A stretch of 15,872 bases of DNA from Smittium culicis. Taxonomy: Eukaryota > Kickxellomycota > Harpellomycetes > Harpellales > Legeriomycetaceae. A program made the position numbers and the translations under genes. This document shows, in pieces, positions 1 through 9,945 of the stretch; within the stretch, counting starts at the first letter, position 1, and every line of letters starts with the position of its first letter. Location: the NCBI GenBank assembly GCA_001970855.1, contig LSSN01000379.1, forward strand, positions 1 through 15,872. Reading direction: 5' to 3'. The notes below the pieces were generated by a model, which did no database searches, had not been told where the DNA came from, and was given only the letters and a program-made list of their open reading frames with translations.

Positions 1-376
1 CAAAGTGTAAGTAAAAAAGTAAACTTTAGCTGAAAGAGACAGTTTTGCATTCCTGTTACTATACAGAAAATTCTGTGCTAATTCACGGGCTTTTTACATT
101 TATTTATCTTTTTAAAATAATAAAGATTTTAATTACTGTCATATTTTCTTTTTATATTGTAAACTATCATATCGATATCTCTGCAACAGAAAAAAATTGA
201 TTTGTTTATTTTTGCATTATTGACTTTTAAAGCGTGTATAACCTTTCCACAATTACCTACCAACCAGAATATTCTAATTCTTCGAGTATATACTAAATAG
301 TTTAATAACAGTCTTACTTCAATCTCATTTTACCTCAAATATTTTTACCAGAAACGAACAATAAATTATATTTACT
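1..376. other. AT-rich upstream region, no gene seen
   Basis: No reading frame of useful length, tRNA or repeat was recognised. The last part presumably holds the promoter and 5' leader of the DID2 gene that starts at 377. A splice-acceptor-like pyrimidine/ACAG sequence ends near 66, but no coding sequence that could use it is apparent. Confidence 0.5.
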
Positions 377-1238
377 ATGGAAAGTAAGTGTCCCCATTTT
401 TTTATCTTTGACATTTTTGCTACTAATTTGTAGCTACTACTTGCAGCGAAAGCGTAAATTAAAATTTTCATCTCTTTTAAAATAGATACATTATTCGATT
501 TAAAGGTATTTCATCAATTATTTTCTATGTCACGGCTCATATCTCAATTTATCATTTCTGCATAATATTTGCTGATTGCAAAAATATTCAATTTCATTAA
601 ACCCATCTATTTATATCTTTTTGACGATTTTTATTTTAATAATATTTAAAATAAAAATAAAGTTTACAGCAAAGTCGCTATCGCGCCAAGCAAAGAAGAC
701 TGAGAAAGAGGCTGAGAAAGAAAAGTTGAAGGTTAAAAAAGCGATCCAATCAAAAAACTACGACACGGCTAAAGTGTATGCCGAAAACGTGATCCGCAAG
801 AACACCGAGGCTGTGCAGCTGATCAAGCTAGCGTCGCGCGTTGATGCTGTAGCCGCGAGGGTCCAAACAGCGGTGACGATGAACAAGATATCGCGCAATA
901 TGGCGACTGTAGTGGTTGGTATGGACAAGGCGATGAAGAGCATGAATCTGGAGCAGATCAGCGTTGTTATGGACAAGTTCGAGCAGCAGTTCGAAGATCT
1001 TGATGTCAAGACGGGTGTTATGGACAGCGCTGTTGGCGGCGTCGTCTCCAGCTCCGTCCCCGTTGACCAGGTTGATGGGCTCCTCAAGATGGTCGCTGAT
1101 GAAGCTGGGCTCGAATTCAACCACAGTCTCGGTGTAAACTCCGTTCCTAACGATAAACTGCCCACCTCATCCGTTGCTAACTCTAATCCCGATCATATCC
1201 TCTCCGAACGCCTAGCTAAACTCAGAAACTCAAACTAA
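377..1238 (+). CDS. DID2: ESCRT-III protein Did2/Vps46 (CHMP1), three exons
   Basis: Accessory ESCRT-III subunit that recruits the Vps4 ATPase and Ist1 to disassemble ESCRT-III filaments on multivesicular endosomes. The inferred model is exon 1 377-383, exon 2 486-505 and exon 3 663-1238, with introns 384-485 (GTAAGT...TAG) and 506-662 (GTATTT...AAG). It is 603 nt and predicts 200 residues, matching the family length of about 200. The spliced N-terminus, MENTLFDLKFTAK, matches the ENTLFQLKFT-type start of yeast Did2 and human CHMP1; without splicing the frame would begin with an unrelated hydrophobic stretch. The family core ASRVDAVAARVQTAVTM and FEQQFEDLDV are visible. The C-terminus carries a perfect MIM1 motif for Vps4 MIT binding (D186, L189, R192-L193, L196-R197). 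Exon 3 is far more GC-rich than its surroundings (36 of 60 bases in 781-840). The exon 1/2 junction is inferred from homology only. Confidence 0.93.
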
Positions 1239-2007
1239 ATTTGTTCAACTATTTAATTTTCTACCTCACCCTCACCCTCATCCTCCCAACCCCTCCCCCA
1301 TACTTAGCCCTATTCGCCTACAACCAGTCACCTCTATTAAAGACACTATCAAAATTTTACTTGCTACCAATTACTGGTGGTTTTTTTTATTTTTATAAAA
1401 TATATGTTTACAAATGCCTCATCATTTACTTCTCCTTTTATCCTTATAATACCTCCCCATCTCCCCCTTTTTTACATTATCTATTTTTCTTTATAAGCCA
1501 GCTTTAATTCATAAACGAATATAGAATACATCATACATTTTATTATTACCATTATTTTTTTCTGATATATTAATGTCTTTTTAGCCTATTTATTATATAT
1601 CAAATGCACATTACTTTTTTAATAGTTATCACTATAATCCTCCTAAATTTTTTTCTTTTCAATTACCATGATATTTAATCTTGGTGTTAAAAATAAACAA
1701 ATTTTGATTTTCCATTAAAGTTTATTACAGATTTCAAGTTTGTTTGACTATTACTTTACCAACGCCGGAGTTGGTTCAACTTTGAAATTATACATGACTT
1801 AGTAGCACAAATACATAATACGCCCTTTTTTCTATTCAACTCGACATCAAAAACTTTATCACAATCACTTGTATATATAATTTATTTTAATTTGGCTTTC
1901 AATAGCTTTTAAAAGTAAATATACGGCTTTTTTTTTTCTCTTGCATTTTATTTAAAATGTAAGTTAATAATAATAGTAATGATAATGATAGTTGATTTCT
2001 ATATGCT
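1239..2007. other. Convergent 3' spacer between DID2 and the C2 gene
   Basis: Both neighbours end towards this stretch, so it must hold two 3' UTRs and their polyadenylation sites. The first 70 bases are C/T-rich, continuing the higher GC of the DID2 exon; the rest is AT-rich. An open frame at 1241-1507 starts at a non-ATG codon and has only a low-complexity hydrophobic translation, so it is not called. The only structured element noticed is the hairpin at 1732-1787. Confidence 0.6.
1732..1787. other. Imperfect two-part inverted repeat (hairpin) in the 3' spacer
   Basis: An inner perfect 6 bp stem, ACCAAC (1758-1763) with GTTGGT (1770-1775), closes a GCCGGA loop. An outer arm pairs TTTCAAGTT (1732-1740) with AACTTTGAAA (1778-1787), with one bulged base. 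The local GC content is higher than in the flanks. Its role is unknown; an RNA 3' structure or the remnant of a small mobile element are both possible. Confidence 0.35.
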
Positions 2008-4480
2008 TTAGTACTTTCTACGGTCATTTGTGTTAGAGTACCCACTTATTGTTTGCAGCGGTGGCTTTTGGTTAATGATAGATCCATTAAATGGTTCACT
2101 CTGGTAGTACTGGGATAACCTACTTCCGCTACTACCTCCTCCTATTCTTGAAAAGTCAAAAGTATTTAAGTCTGTAATGATCTGGTTTAAATAATCAGGG
2201 TTACTAGATAAATAAGCCGAATATTCTCGGTTGTTTATATCTATATAATTACCTTCTCTTTGCAGTTTGTTGGTGCTGTAAGCTTGTTGATTAGCAAAAT
2301 TTTGATTGTTATAGTGAATCTGTGATGTATCGTAGCTTTTAGAAATTTGATTTTCGTAATCAAAATTTTGAAGAACTAGCCCACTGTTTCTTTTCGAACC
2401 AGATGATTGAGAGCTTGGTTTGCTATACATATTTCTCTGCTTATTATTTAGACCATTAAGATCAGTATATTCAACATCATAAAAAACTTCTGGCTCTGAG
2501 TCGTTGTAGTAACTAGTGGATAGTAGCTGTGGGGCTGAAGGCTCAAACATTTTGAAATTTAATGGGATTGGGGGCTGGTTCTCGATTGCATACGTGCCCG
2601 AACTTCTTCTTGAATTAACGCCTAACTGACTATTATGGTTATAGACGGAATTTATGTTTAAGGAATTCGAGTAATCAACTACAACAAAGGGACTATTTTC
2701 AGCATCTGTGGAAGAATAGTTTTTATTTTGGTAAATGGAATTTTCGTTCAAACTAGTTCTGCTGTTGCTATTATATATTCTATTACTAGCAGTATTGTTG
2801 TGATCTGAGAACGAAGCATAAGAACTTCTTCTATTATGGCTATTAGGGGGCAAAGGTAGCGGTCGTAAAGGAGGAGACGGGTTTTTCGTTGATATGTTGT
2901 AGTAGATTTGGTCATTTATAAGGTTCTGTGACTGGTTAGGAGGAATTGGGAGGGGTCTTGAAGGTAGGTCATCATCGTTAGGGTAATATTGGTTTTGAAT
3001 AATAATTTCTTGGTGATGATTATAGCCCATATTTTCTACCAGCTGATTTGAAAAGTAGGAACTTTGAACTTGGTTATTGTTAAAGTTGGGGTGGTCTTCG
3101 CTAAGATAGTTTGAGTTTGAGCCTAAGGTGTTATTAAAACTGGAAATATTTGGTTGAATATTTTGGGGTTGGTTATAGAAGTTTTGATGGTTATTTGCAA
3201 AACGCATATTATTTAAAGGTTCGTTAGAATTAGTGCTCAAATCTAGATTAGATAGTTTATTACTAATAAAATTAGTTCCATCTGAGTAATTGGTTGAGTA
3301 AAGAATAGGATTAGCTGGTTGTTTAAAATTAGGGCTGTTTAAAAATTTATTTGAAGCTGAGTTTCCAAATCTTGAACTATTATGGTCTATTTGCAAATTG
3401 TCGTTAGATGTGGGTAAATTTTGTGGATAGAATAAATTTACATTCTGATTTTGGCTGTGGAAGGAAGAAGATTCCTGGGCAAAAGAATTAAATACGGGTT
3501 TTCTTGGGAGGGGTTTTTTACCATTAGCAAGGGCGTACTGAGAAGCATAATCTGGAACTTCTATAGATGTGGAGGGACGATTTTCAGCATTGTTATACAA
3601 ATTTTGGCTTTCAGGTTTTTTGGAAATGGGGAATTGGGAGGTATTGCTAATAGGCAGATTTTGTGCTGGAATGCTGACTTTAGTAAAAGTATCGATGGTG
3701 CTGTTTGAGTTGACGTTAAGGAATTGGGCTTTAGACTTGCGAGTATTATTAGAATGGTCTGTAGAGGCGTTTAGCTGGTTAAAAAACTCAGTTGTAACAG
3801 GGGCAGTAGCTAAGCTTGAAGGTGCTGCAGAGGGCTTAGGAGGTTCAACTGGGGGCACTATAGATAAACTTTTAATTTGGTGAATTATGCTCTTCTTTTT
3901 TCTTCCCTCCTGAATTCAATAAATAGTAAAAGTGGTATTAGTTAGTCTTGGATAAAAATGGATAAAAAGGAGATATGAATTAAAGAGGGGACATACCTTT
4001 GGGGTAAAAGTGAATTCGATATAAATAGAACCAGCAGGCTTATTCTTTTTTGTTAAAGGATACCAACCTAATTTAAGAGAGGAAAAAAAAAAAGGAATTG
4101 GTGAATGTCAAGAAAAAAAAGTTTTTTTTGTGGAAGGGGAGGTTATATGCGAATTATAGAAATAGTTTACCGTCTAGTTCTTCTTCTTCGTAAACTTTTC
4201 TGAGGTCAACAAAACCTGAGCAAATTTCATCGCCAGACATTTTCCCAGATTCCTTGACCTGTATTAAGAGGGATTGTTTTCCAAGGCCGGATATGTTAAA
4301 AGCTAATCGATCGCTCCATTTGGGGTTACTTCCACCTTTGTGGTCAATTAAAGTTTTTTTCTTTGAGTTATCGATTGTCAGCTCAACGTAAGTGTCTTTT
4401 TTTGAGAATCTGTCGATTACAGGGAGGTCCTTAGCTGAAATAACGAAAGCTTCTAACTTTCCTTCAGGTGGATTGTCCAT
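2008..4480 (-). CDS. C2-domain protein with Asn/Ser-rich SH3-ligand tail, Inn1/Fic1-like
   Basis: Three-exon minus-strand gene: exon 1 4480-4171, exon 2 4067-3997, exon 3 3909-2008. Introns are 4170-4068 (GTAAAC...TAG) and 3996-3910 (GTATGT...CAG, with a CTAAC branch-type site). It totals 2283 nt and 760 residues. Residues 1-127 form one C2 domain: GKLEAFVISAKDLP opens it, then KKDTYVEL (D29) and KGGSNPKW; exon 2 adds the final strands (GWYPLT..., IYIEFTFTPK), which independently supports the splicing. Few acidic loop residues are present, so Ca2+ binding is doubtful. The 630-residue tail is rich in Asn, Ser, Gln and Tyr and holds three [RK]xxPxxP SH3-ligand motifs: KPLPRKP (259-265), RPLPIPP (445-451) and RPLPLPP (476-482). 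A C2 domain plus PxxP tail is the architecture of the cytokinesis proteins Inn1 and Fic1, which bind SH3 proteins at the division site. That function is inferred; the C2 domain is certain. The tail is longer than in those proteins. Confidence 0.88.
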
Positions 4481-4969
4481 TTGTAAATCTTGAGGAATGC
4501 TTAATGAGAAAATAAATTAGCTAAAATGGAGCTATAGAGGAGATTATGAAGGCAGAGATGGTAAAAGGGATCGGAAATATGAGGCGATAGTGATGTTGGG
4601 AAAGAATAAGCTAGGAGTTATGAAGATGTTATGCTAAGTTTATGATTGTCTGTGGAAAATAAATCGGCCAAGGTGGGCAGTCGCAGACTTGCAAACAAAT
4701 GACTAGAATTATGCACAATGTTATTATGGTAAAAGATCAGAGAAAATAAGTGGTGGTTAGGATGTTTAGTGGGAAGGGTGGGGAGTAATATAAGGGAGAT
4801 ATTTGGAAATAAGAATTAGAAGAGAAGGCAAATAATTGAAGATAAATATTGAAACGAAAAGGCAAAAGTAGTAAAAATCCCAAAAATATTAAAGTCGAAG
4901 TAAAATTAAATCCCCAGAAATGCCAATCAACAGCTGACTTTCTTTATGGACAAAACTAATAATTATTTT

Positions 4970-5024
4970 GATTTATTTTTCTTGTAATATTTATTTGATT
5001 TATTATTCTTGTAATATTTAATTT
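4970..5024. repeat. Tandem duplication, two copies of a 27-28 bp unit
   Basis: Copy 1 (4970-4996) and copy 2 (4997-5024) both run GATTTATT, one or two variable bases, TCTTGTAATATTTA and then a T-rich end. They differ by a substitution and a one-base insertion. Partial, more diverged TTGAATTATTTT-type sequence continues on both sides. Confidence 0.75.
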
Positions 5025-5312
5025 GAATTATTTTACTAAAATGGCAATAATTAATTTCAATTATTTTTGGGTGATGTTAAATTCTTTGGGCATTTTTGTT
5101 GTGACTTTTAATTTCAGGGAAATATAAATAGTAAATCCTTTTTTTTTATTCAGAAGCAAACAAACTTTTGTGAAAAAAAATACAAATACAATGATCTCAT
5201 TGGCGTTAGAGGGACGGGTAGTATCTGGGAGTGAAAGGATTGGCCCTTGGCGTCTATTTGCACTATAAATAAATAAAGCGAAAAAGATTTACTCTCACGA
5301 CGACTTTTTCAG

Positions 5313-5495
5313 GTTGAAGCCTTCTTTAACCTCCAAAACTTTTATATCCAAAGCTTAAAGATACATTAAGGCCTATATGTGATAGCAGTGCATCTAGTTT
5401 ATTTATCTTATTGTTTTCACGCACTGTGGGAACAAATTATACTAAAACCAAAAGAGGATCTAAACTCCGACAACTATCGTAAGCTAAGAAAGTAG
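5313..5495 (+). pseudogene. Doubtful coding relic with reverse-transcriptase-like residues
   Basis: One frame runs from a splice-acceptor-like TTTTTCAG at 5305-5312 to TAG at 5493, broken once by TAA at 5367-5369. The 41 codons after that stop end in WEQIILKPKEDLNSDNYRKL. This resembles the N-terminal part of LINE reverse transcriptases, where a Trp is followed by a PKP-type turn and an N-Y-R-P-I-S motif; here the P-I-S is missing. No catalytic YxDD block was found nearby. In DNA this AT-rich a chance resemblance is quite possible. Confidence 0.2.
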
Positions 5496-6778
5496 ATAAA
5501 GGAGTAGGTCGCTTTATAAAAATGGTAGCTATATAATAATGTCTTCTATTGAATGAAAGTCTGCATAAAATCATACTGCCATCTATTTAGTAAAAATAAG
5601 TCGAGCTGAACCTGCACCAATCTGAATTAAATCGTTTATAATAACGTACGGTTTACGATATAGTGATCTCATCATAAATACACGTATTGATATAAAATTT
5701 CATTCAAGTATACGAATTAATTTTTTATTAAACTCAATGATAGAAATAATGGCCAAAGTTTATATGCGAATTGGACCCAAGAAGCTCCAAGTATATTTAG
5801 AGAACTGTACGCCTTATGAAAGCTAATTTACACGAAACCATATACCTAAGCTTTTTATTGCCTCGAGCGTTTTTTAGGATTAAGAGGCTCTGTTCCTTAA
5901 TAAGCCTCGAAAATATAATTGAATTTTAACTAATATTAAAGCTGTTTTTTAGCTTTGTATTTTGCTCAGCATAATTTCGAGCTGATATCTCGATCGAAGT
6001 TAGAATATACGACGTAATTATTAGTCCAAAAAATATCTTGAACGCAAAATTATATTAAAGAAAATAGTTTTTTTTTTATGGATTCAAGATTATCTATTTA
6101 TAGTCTTGATTTAAAAATGATTCTATGAATTTCTACTATACATCTAGCTTTTAAAATTCCTTCTGCCATATATTAAGCTATAGAAATTAGTTAAATTTCT
6201 TCCTCATAATTATATACCTATGAAACCAAAGCTTGTATAATCCATGAGAAAAAGTATATATAAAGAATATATAAACTCACTTTAAATCTGTAGGTTCTGC
6301 CTTTATTAATTTAACTGAAATTTTTATATATTAATTAGCTATTCAAAATTTCAGCTTAGTTTCGGTTTTTACTACTTCCCGATATTTTACGCCTTCTTGT
6401 CGCTCATTCGCTCAAAATAGGCAGCTGTCTCAAGTCTAAATATTCACATGACTCTATTGGCTAAAGCTCATGCTCATGGAATAGCAAATAATTATTATTT
6501 CTTCAATGTATTGGCTGCTAATGGGAATTAATCCATATTATTGGCTAAGCTAACACTCAGTTTTTTGCTCAATTATAGGAAACGCAAAGATAAATTCAAT
6601 TTAATTCCTTAGTGATAATTATTCAGCTTCAAATAAATTAGTTCAAGAATTGTAATCTACAATAACTGCCTAAATTCAAAAACTATATACTCGAATACAT
6701 AGTATAGCAAACTGCCCTAGTTCCACCAAGAAGCCTCTCTACATCTTAGACATAAATGTTTTTATTTCGTTTTTACTA

Positions 6779-9700
6779 ATGGACTACATAAAAATCGCAA
6801 AGGTAAGTTATCTTTTATACGCCATTAGCAATATTCGAGTATACTTATCTATATTTTCCCTTACTTTCCCTAATTTAGCATAAATATAAAGTTTTTTCTC
6901 TTGCAACCTTTTTTTTTTTTAGGTCGAAAAAGCAAGCATCGAGCGCTTCGGCTCTAAAAAATTTGGCACTTTACATCTAACTACTCATCATATAATCTTC
7001 CAATCTGATTCCGAAGAATGGGTATGAATTTTATTGTTTCTATTCAAACTTAGCTCGCATCGCTTCCTTAGTATTTCACTTATGATATTACGCTTCACCC
7101 AATCTTTAAAAATATGTATTATATTTCTTACTATTTAATTCTAAAAACAAACATACAAACAGCTTCCGTATCCTATGATTCATTCTGCTATACTCCATCG
7201 ACCCCCAAAACACTTAAAATCTGCCCGCGACGTTTCCTTCAATAATTCCGATTCATTCCCTAATCCTCATCTCCACAACTCAGATACTTTATCTAATTCA
7301 TCCAATAACCCCAACGCTCAAAGCTTCCCCCCTCGTCACTCTGATATAATTTGGGAAAATCAAGGTTATATCCATTTAAAAACTTATGACTTTGATTTCT
7401 TCAATATTTACTGCTCAAGCATAAAGGATTTGCATAACATTTTTTGGACAGTTAAGCACCAAGTTTGTAAAGGTACCTTTTAACACTCCTTAAATTTATT
7501 ATTCTTTTCACTATTTTTTATATGCTATATTGACTGTTAATTTTTATATAATTAGTCTCTGATATATATTTGTTTCTATAAAATTTTATCGCATTTTGCC
7601 TAATAGAATCCATCGATAAACTATTTGCCTTTAGCAACCAATCTGAAATTGGACTATGCTATAACCCTGAATATAAATTAGGATGGAAGCTATACGACGT
7701 TTACGAAGAATTTAAACGAATGGGAATAGAAAATGACGCTTCTTCTAACTCTTCCTCAAATCAAAAATGGCGTTTCTCCCTAGCTAATAAAGACTTTCAA
7801 ATATGCCCCACTTATCCCGACATACTCGTAGTACCCTCTATTATAAGTGACACTACCCTTTCCCATGCCTCCAAGTATAGAAGCAAAAAAAGAATCCCCG
7901 TTCTCTGCTACTTGTACAAAAATAACTTTGCATCCATCTCTAGATCTAGCCAACCCCTTGTTGGATTAAAACAAGCACGCTCCATTCAAGACGAAAAATT
8001 AGTCGAATCTATTTTCTCCTCACAACTCCACTCTACAAAAAAGGGCGTCATTGTTGATGCAAGACCAACAACTAACGCTGTCGTAAATAGAGCTGTTGGC
8101 GCTGGCTCTGAAAATATGAACCACTACAATAATTGCCGCAAATTGTACCTAGGAATAGACAATATTCACGTAATGAGAAGTTCATATGAAAAGCTATTTG
8201 AAGCTATAAACGATGTTTTTTTTATGAATAATTTACCTCCCTCTAAGTCGTCTGATTACCTTATATCAACTGGATTATCTCTTCACAAAATAAAATCTGC
8301 TAAAAACCAGTGGCTTGAACACTTGGCTGATATTATTTTAGGCGCAAAAGAAATTGTATCTTGTATTTTAAATAGCGAACACGTCCTAGTTCACTGCTCT
8401 GATGGCTGGGATCGAACCGCACAACTTACTAGCCTCGCCCAACTATGCCTTGATCCCTTCTACAGAACTATTAAAGGTTTCTTAATTTTAATCGAAAAGG
8501 AATGGATCAGGTTTGGCCACCAATTCTCTAAACGAAATGGAATAATAGGTATCGAATCCCGCTTTTCCGTCACAAACAGCAACTCTAACAATAAACTCCA
8601 CTTAAATCATAAATCTTCTTTCACTAATAACCCCGAAATATCTTCTAACAACGATTCAAATAGCTCGAATAACCTCAATAACAACAATGCTAATCCCTCA
8701 AACTCCGTCAAAACTTCTGCTACCAACAATTTAGCTGACAGCTTTCTGGACACTTCAAAAATTTCTAACATTGACTTTAAAGCAGCTGGATCCTCAATTG
8801 GCGACTTTGCTAGCCGCACTTTTAAAGGAATGCAATTTCGCTTCGCCTCAGCTCTTAACTCCAAAATTTCTTCAAACAGCACTTCAACTGATTTGGGCGG
8901 ATCTGATGTTTCAAGTTCCAATTTTCACCTTACAAACAGATCTAGCACTCACGGCTCTTACTCCAAAAACCCACTATTCGGATCAAGCCCAAATAGTGAA
9001 TCTTGCCCTGTGTTTAGCCAGTTTTTAGATTGTGTACACCAAATCATTAGGACAAATCAAAATAGCTTCGAATTTAATGACGAATTTCTGATAGATTTGA
9101 ATAAAAATGTAAATAGCTGCCGCTTTGGAGATTTTTTAGGCGACAATTATAAAGAAAGGCTTGACTTACAGCTAAGTAGTAAAACTCCAAATTTGTATGC
9201 ATATTATCTTGCTAATATTATTGACTTGGACAGCCCTGAAAGCCCTAGTCCCACTATTTCTCAAAATTATAATGACTGCCCCTTTATAAATAAAAACTAC
9301 TCATCCAGCAAATCCGAATTGGAGTACATTATCCCAAATTCTACAGATTTAGAATTATGGACCCCTTTTTACTTGCAACACTTAATTTCTGCAACTAAAA
9401 ACGTTGAAGATTCGCCAAAATGTCAGTTGAATGCCAGCACAAATATAGCTAGCGATTCTCCATCTACAAAGTCAGATTCTGTTTTAGAAACAACCAGTGA
9501 ATTTGAAAATATAACTTTCAAAACTACTGAAACTAGCCTTAATGGCGCTAACATTGCCACGATTTCTCAACTGAACACATATCTGGACTCGGATGAAAAT
9601 ACAAACTCCCCACAAATCACTGCCAATCCTATTATTGATATTAAAGATCAAATTTCAAGTTCCCTTTCAGAATCTATCCAAACTTCAAATGCTGATCCAC

Positions 9701-9945
9701 TCGATAGCATTACCTCCAAATCTCTTTCTCACTCTAAAACTATAACTGAAATACCTACAAGCACTTTGGAAACAAATATACATGATTCTATTAGCAGTCC
9801 TATAAACTCCGAAAATTCTGAAACGAACACTAATGCACAAACTAATATAAGCGATGGTCATGATAATTTGCCTTCACCAGAAGGAACTATTCCCATAAAA
9901 TCTACTACTATCATCATTGATGAGCCTTCAAACCCATGGGCCTAA
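6779..9945 (+). CDS. YMR1: Myotubularin-type phosphoinositide 3-phosphatase Ymr1, four exons
   Basis: Removes the 3-phosphate from PI3P (and PI(3,5)P2 in the wider family) on endosomal and vacuolar membranes. Exons are 6779-6802, 6923-7021, 7163-7472 and 7607-9945; introns start GTAAGT, GTATGA and GTACCT and end TAG, CAG and TAG. The CDS is 2772 nt (923 residues). The N-terminus MDYIKIAK and FGTLHLTTHHIIF follow yeast Ymr1 closely and form the PH-GRAM domain (about 1-140). The phosphatase domain runs from WRFSLANKDFQICPTYP (199) through KRIPVL, RSSQPL, QDEKLV and VDARPTTNA to the active site HCSDGWDRT, with nucleophile C408 and R414 intact. An Asn/Ser-rich insert (about 467-610) separates this from the C-terminal part PVFSQFLDCVHQI and FEFNDEF (612-665). 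A Ser/Thr/Asn-rich tail (about 740-923) makes the protein longer than the yeast one. There is no FYVE domain. Confidence 0.95.

Larger units (their letters stand above)
4481..6778. other. Divergent 2.3 kb spacer between the C2 gene and YMR1
   Basis: The two flanking genes are transcribed away from this stretch, so it must contain both promoters. No open frame of useful length, tRNA or recognisable RNA gene was found. It contains a two-copy tandem duplication (4970-5024), a small GC-richer island with a 25-codon frame (5191-5268) and a doubtful reverse-transcriptase-like relic (5313-5495). The rest is AT-rich and unexplained. Confidence 0.55.

Noticed and set aside
758..1165. Minus-strand open frames (758-1165 and 828-1124) opposite DID2
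   Set aside because: They are antisense shadows of the GC-rich, clearly conserved DID2 exon 3.
1241..1507. 88-codon open frame just after DID2
   Set aside because: It begins at a non-ATG codon, is almost entirely hydrophobic low-complexity sequence read from C/T-rich 3' UTR, and has no recognisable domain.
3451..3883. Plus-strand open frames at 3451-3708 and 3569-3883
   Set aside because: They lie opposite the coding strand of the C2 gene and have no domain; the minus-strand model is supported by two spliced C2 exons.
5861..5915. GAGGCT...AGCCTC inverted repeat as a terminator or RNA gene
   Set aside because: The stem is 6 bp with overlapping alternative pairings and no adjacent gene, so it is not distinguishable from chance.
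8607..9028. Alternative frames inside YMR1 exon 4 (8607-8921 minus, 8771-9028 plus)
   Set aside because: They overlap the Asn-rich insert of an intact YMR1 reading frame and have no independent support.
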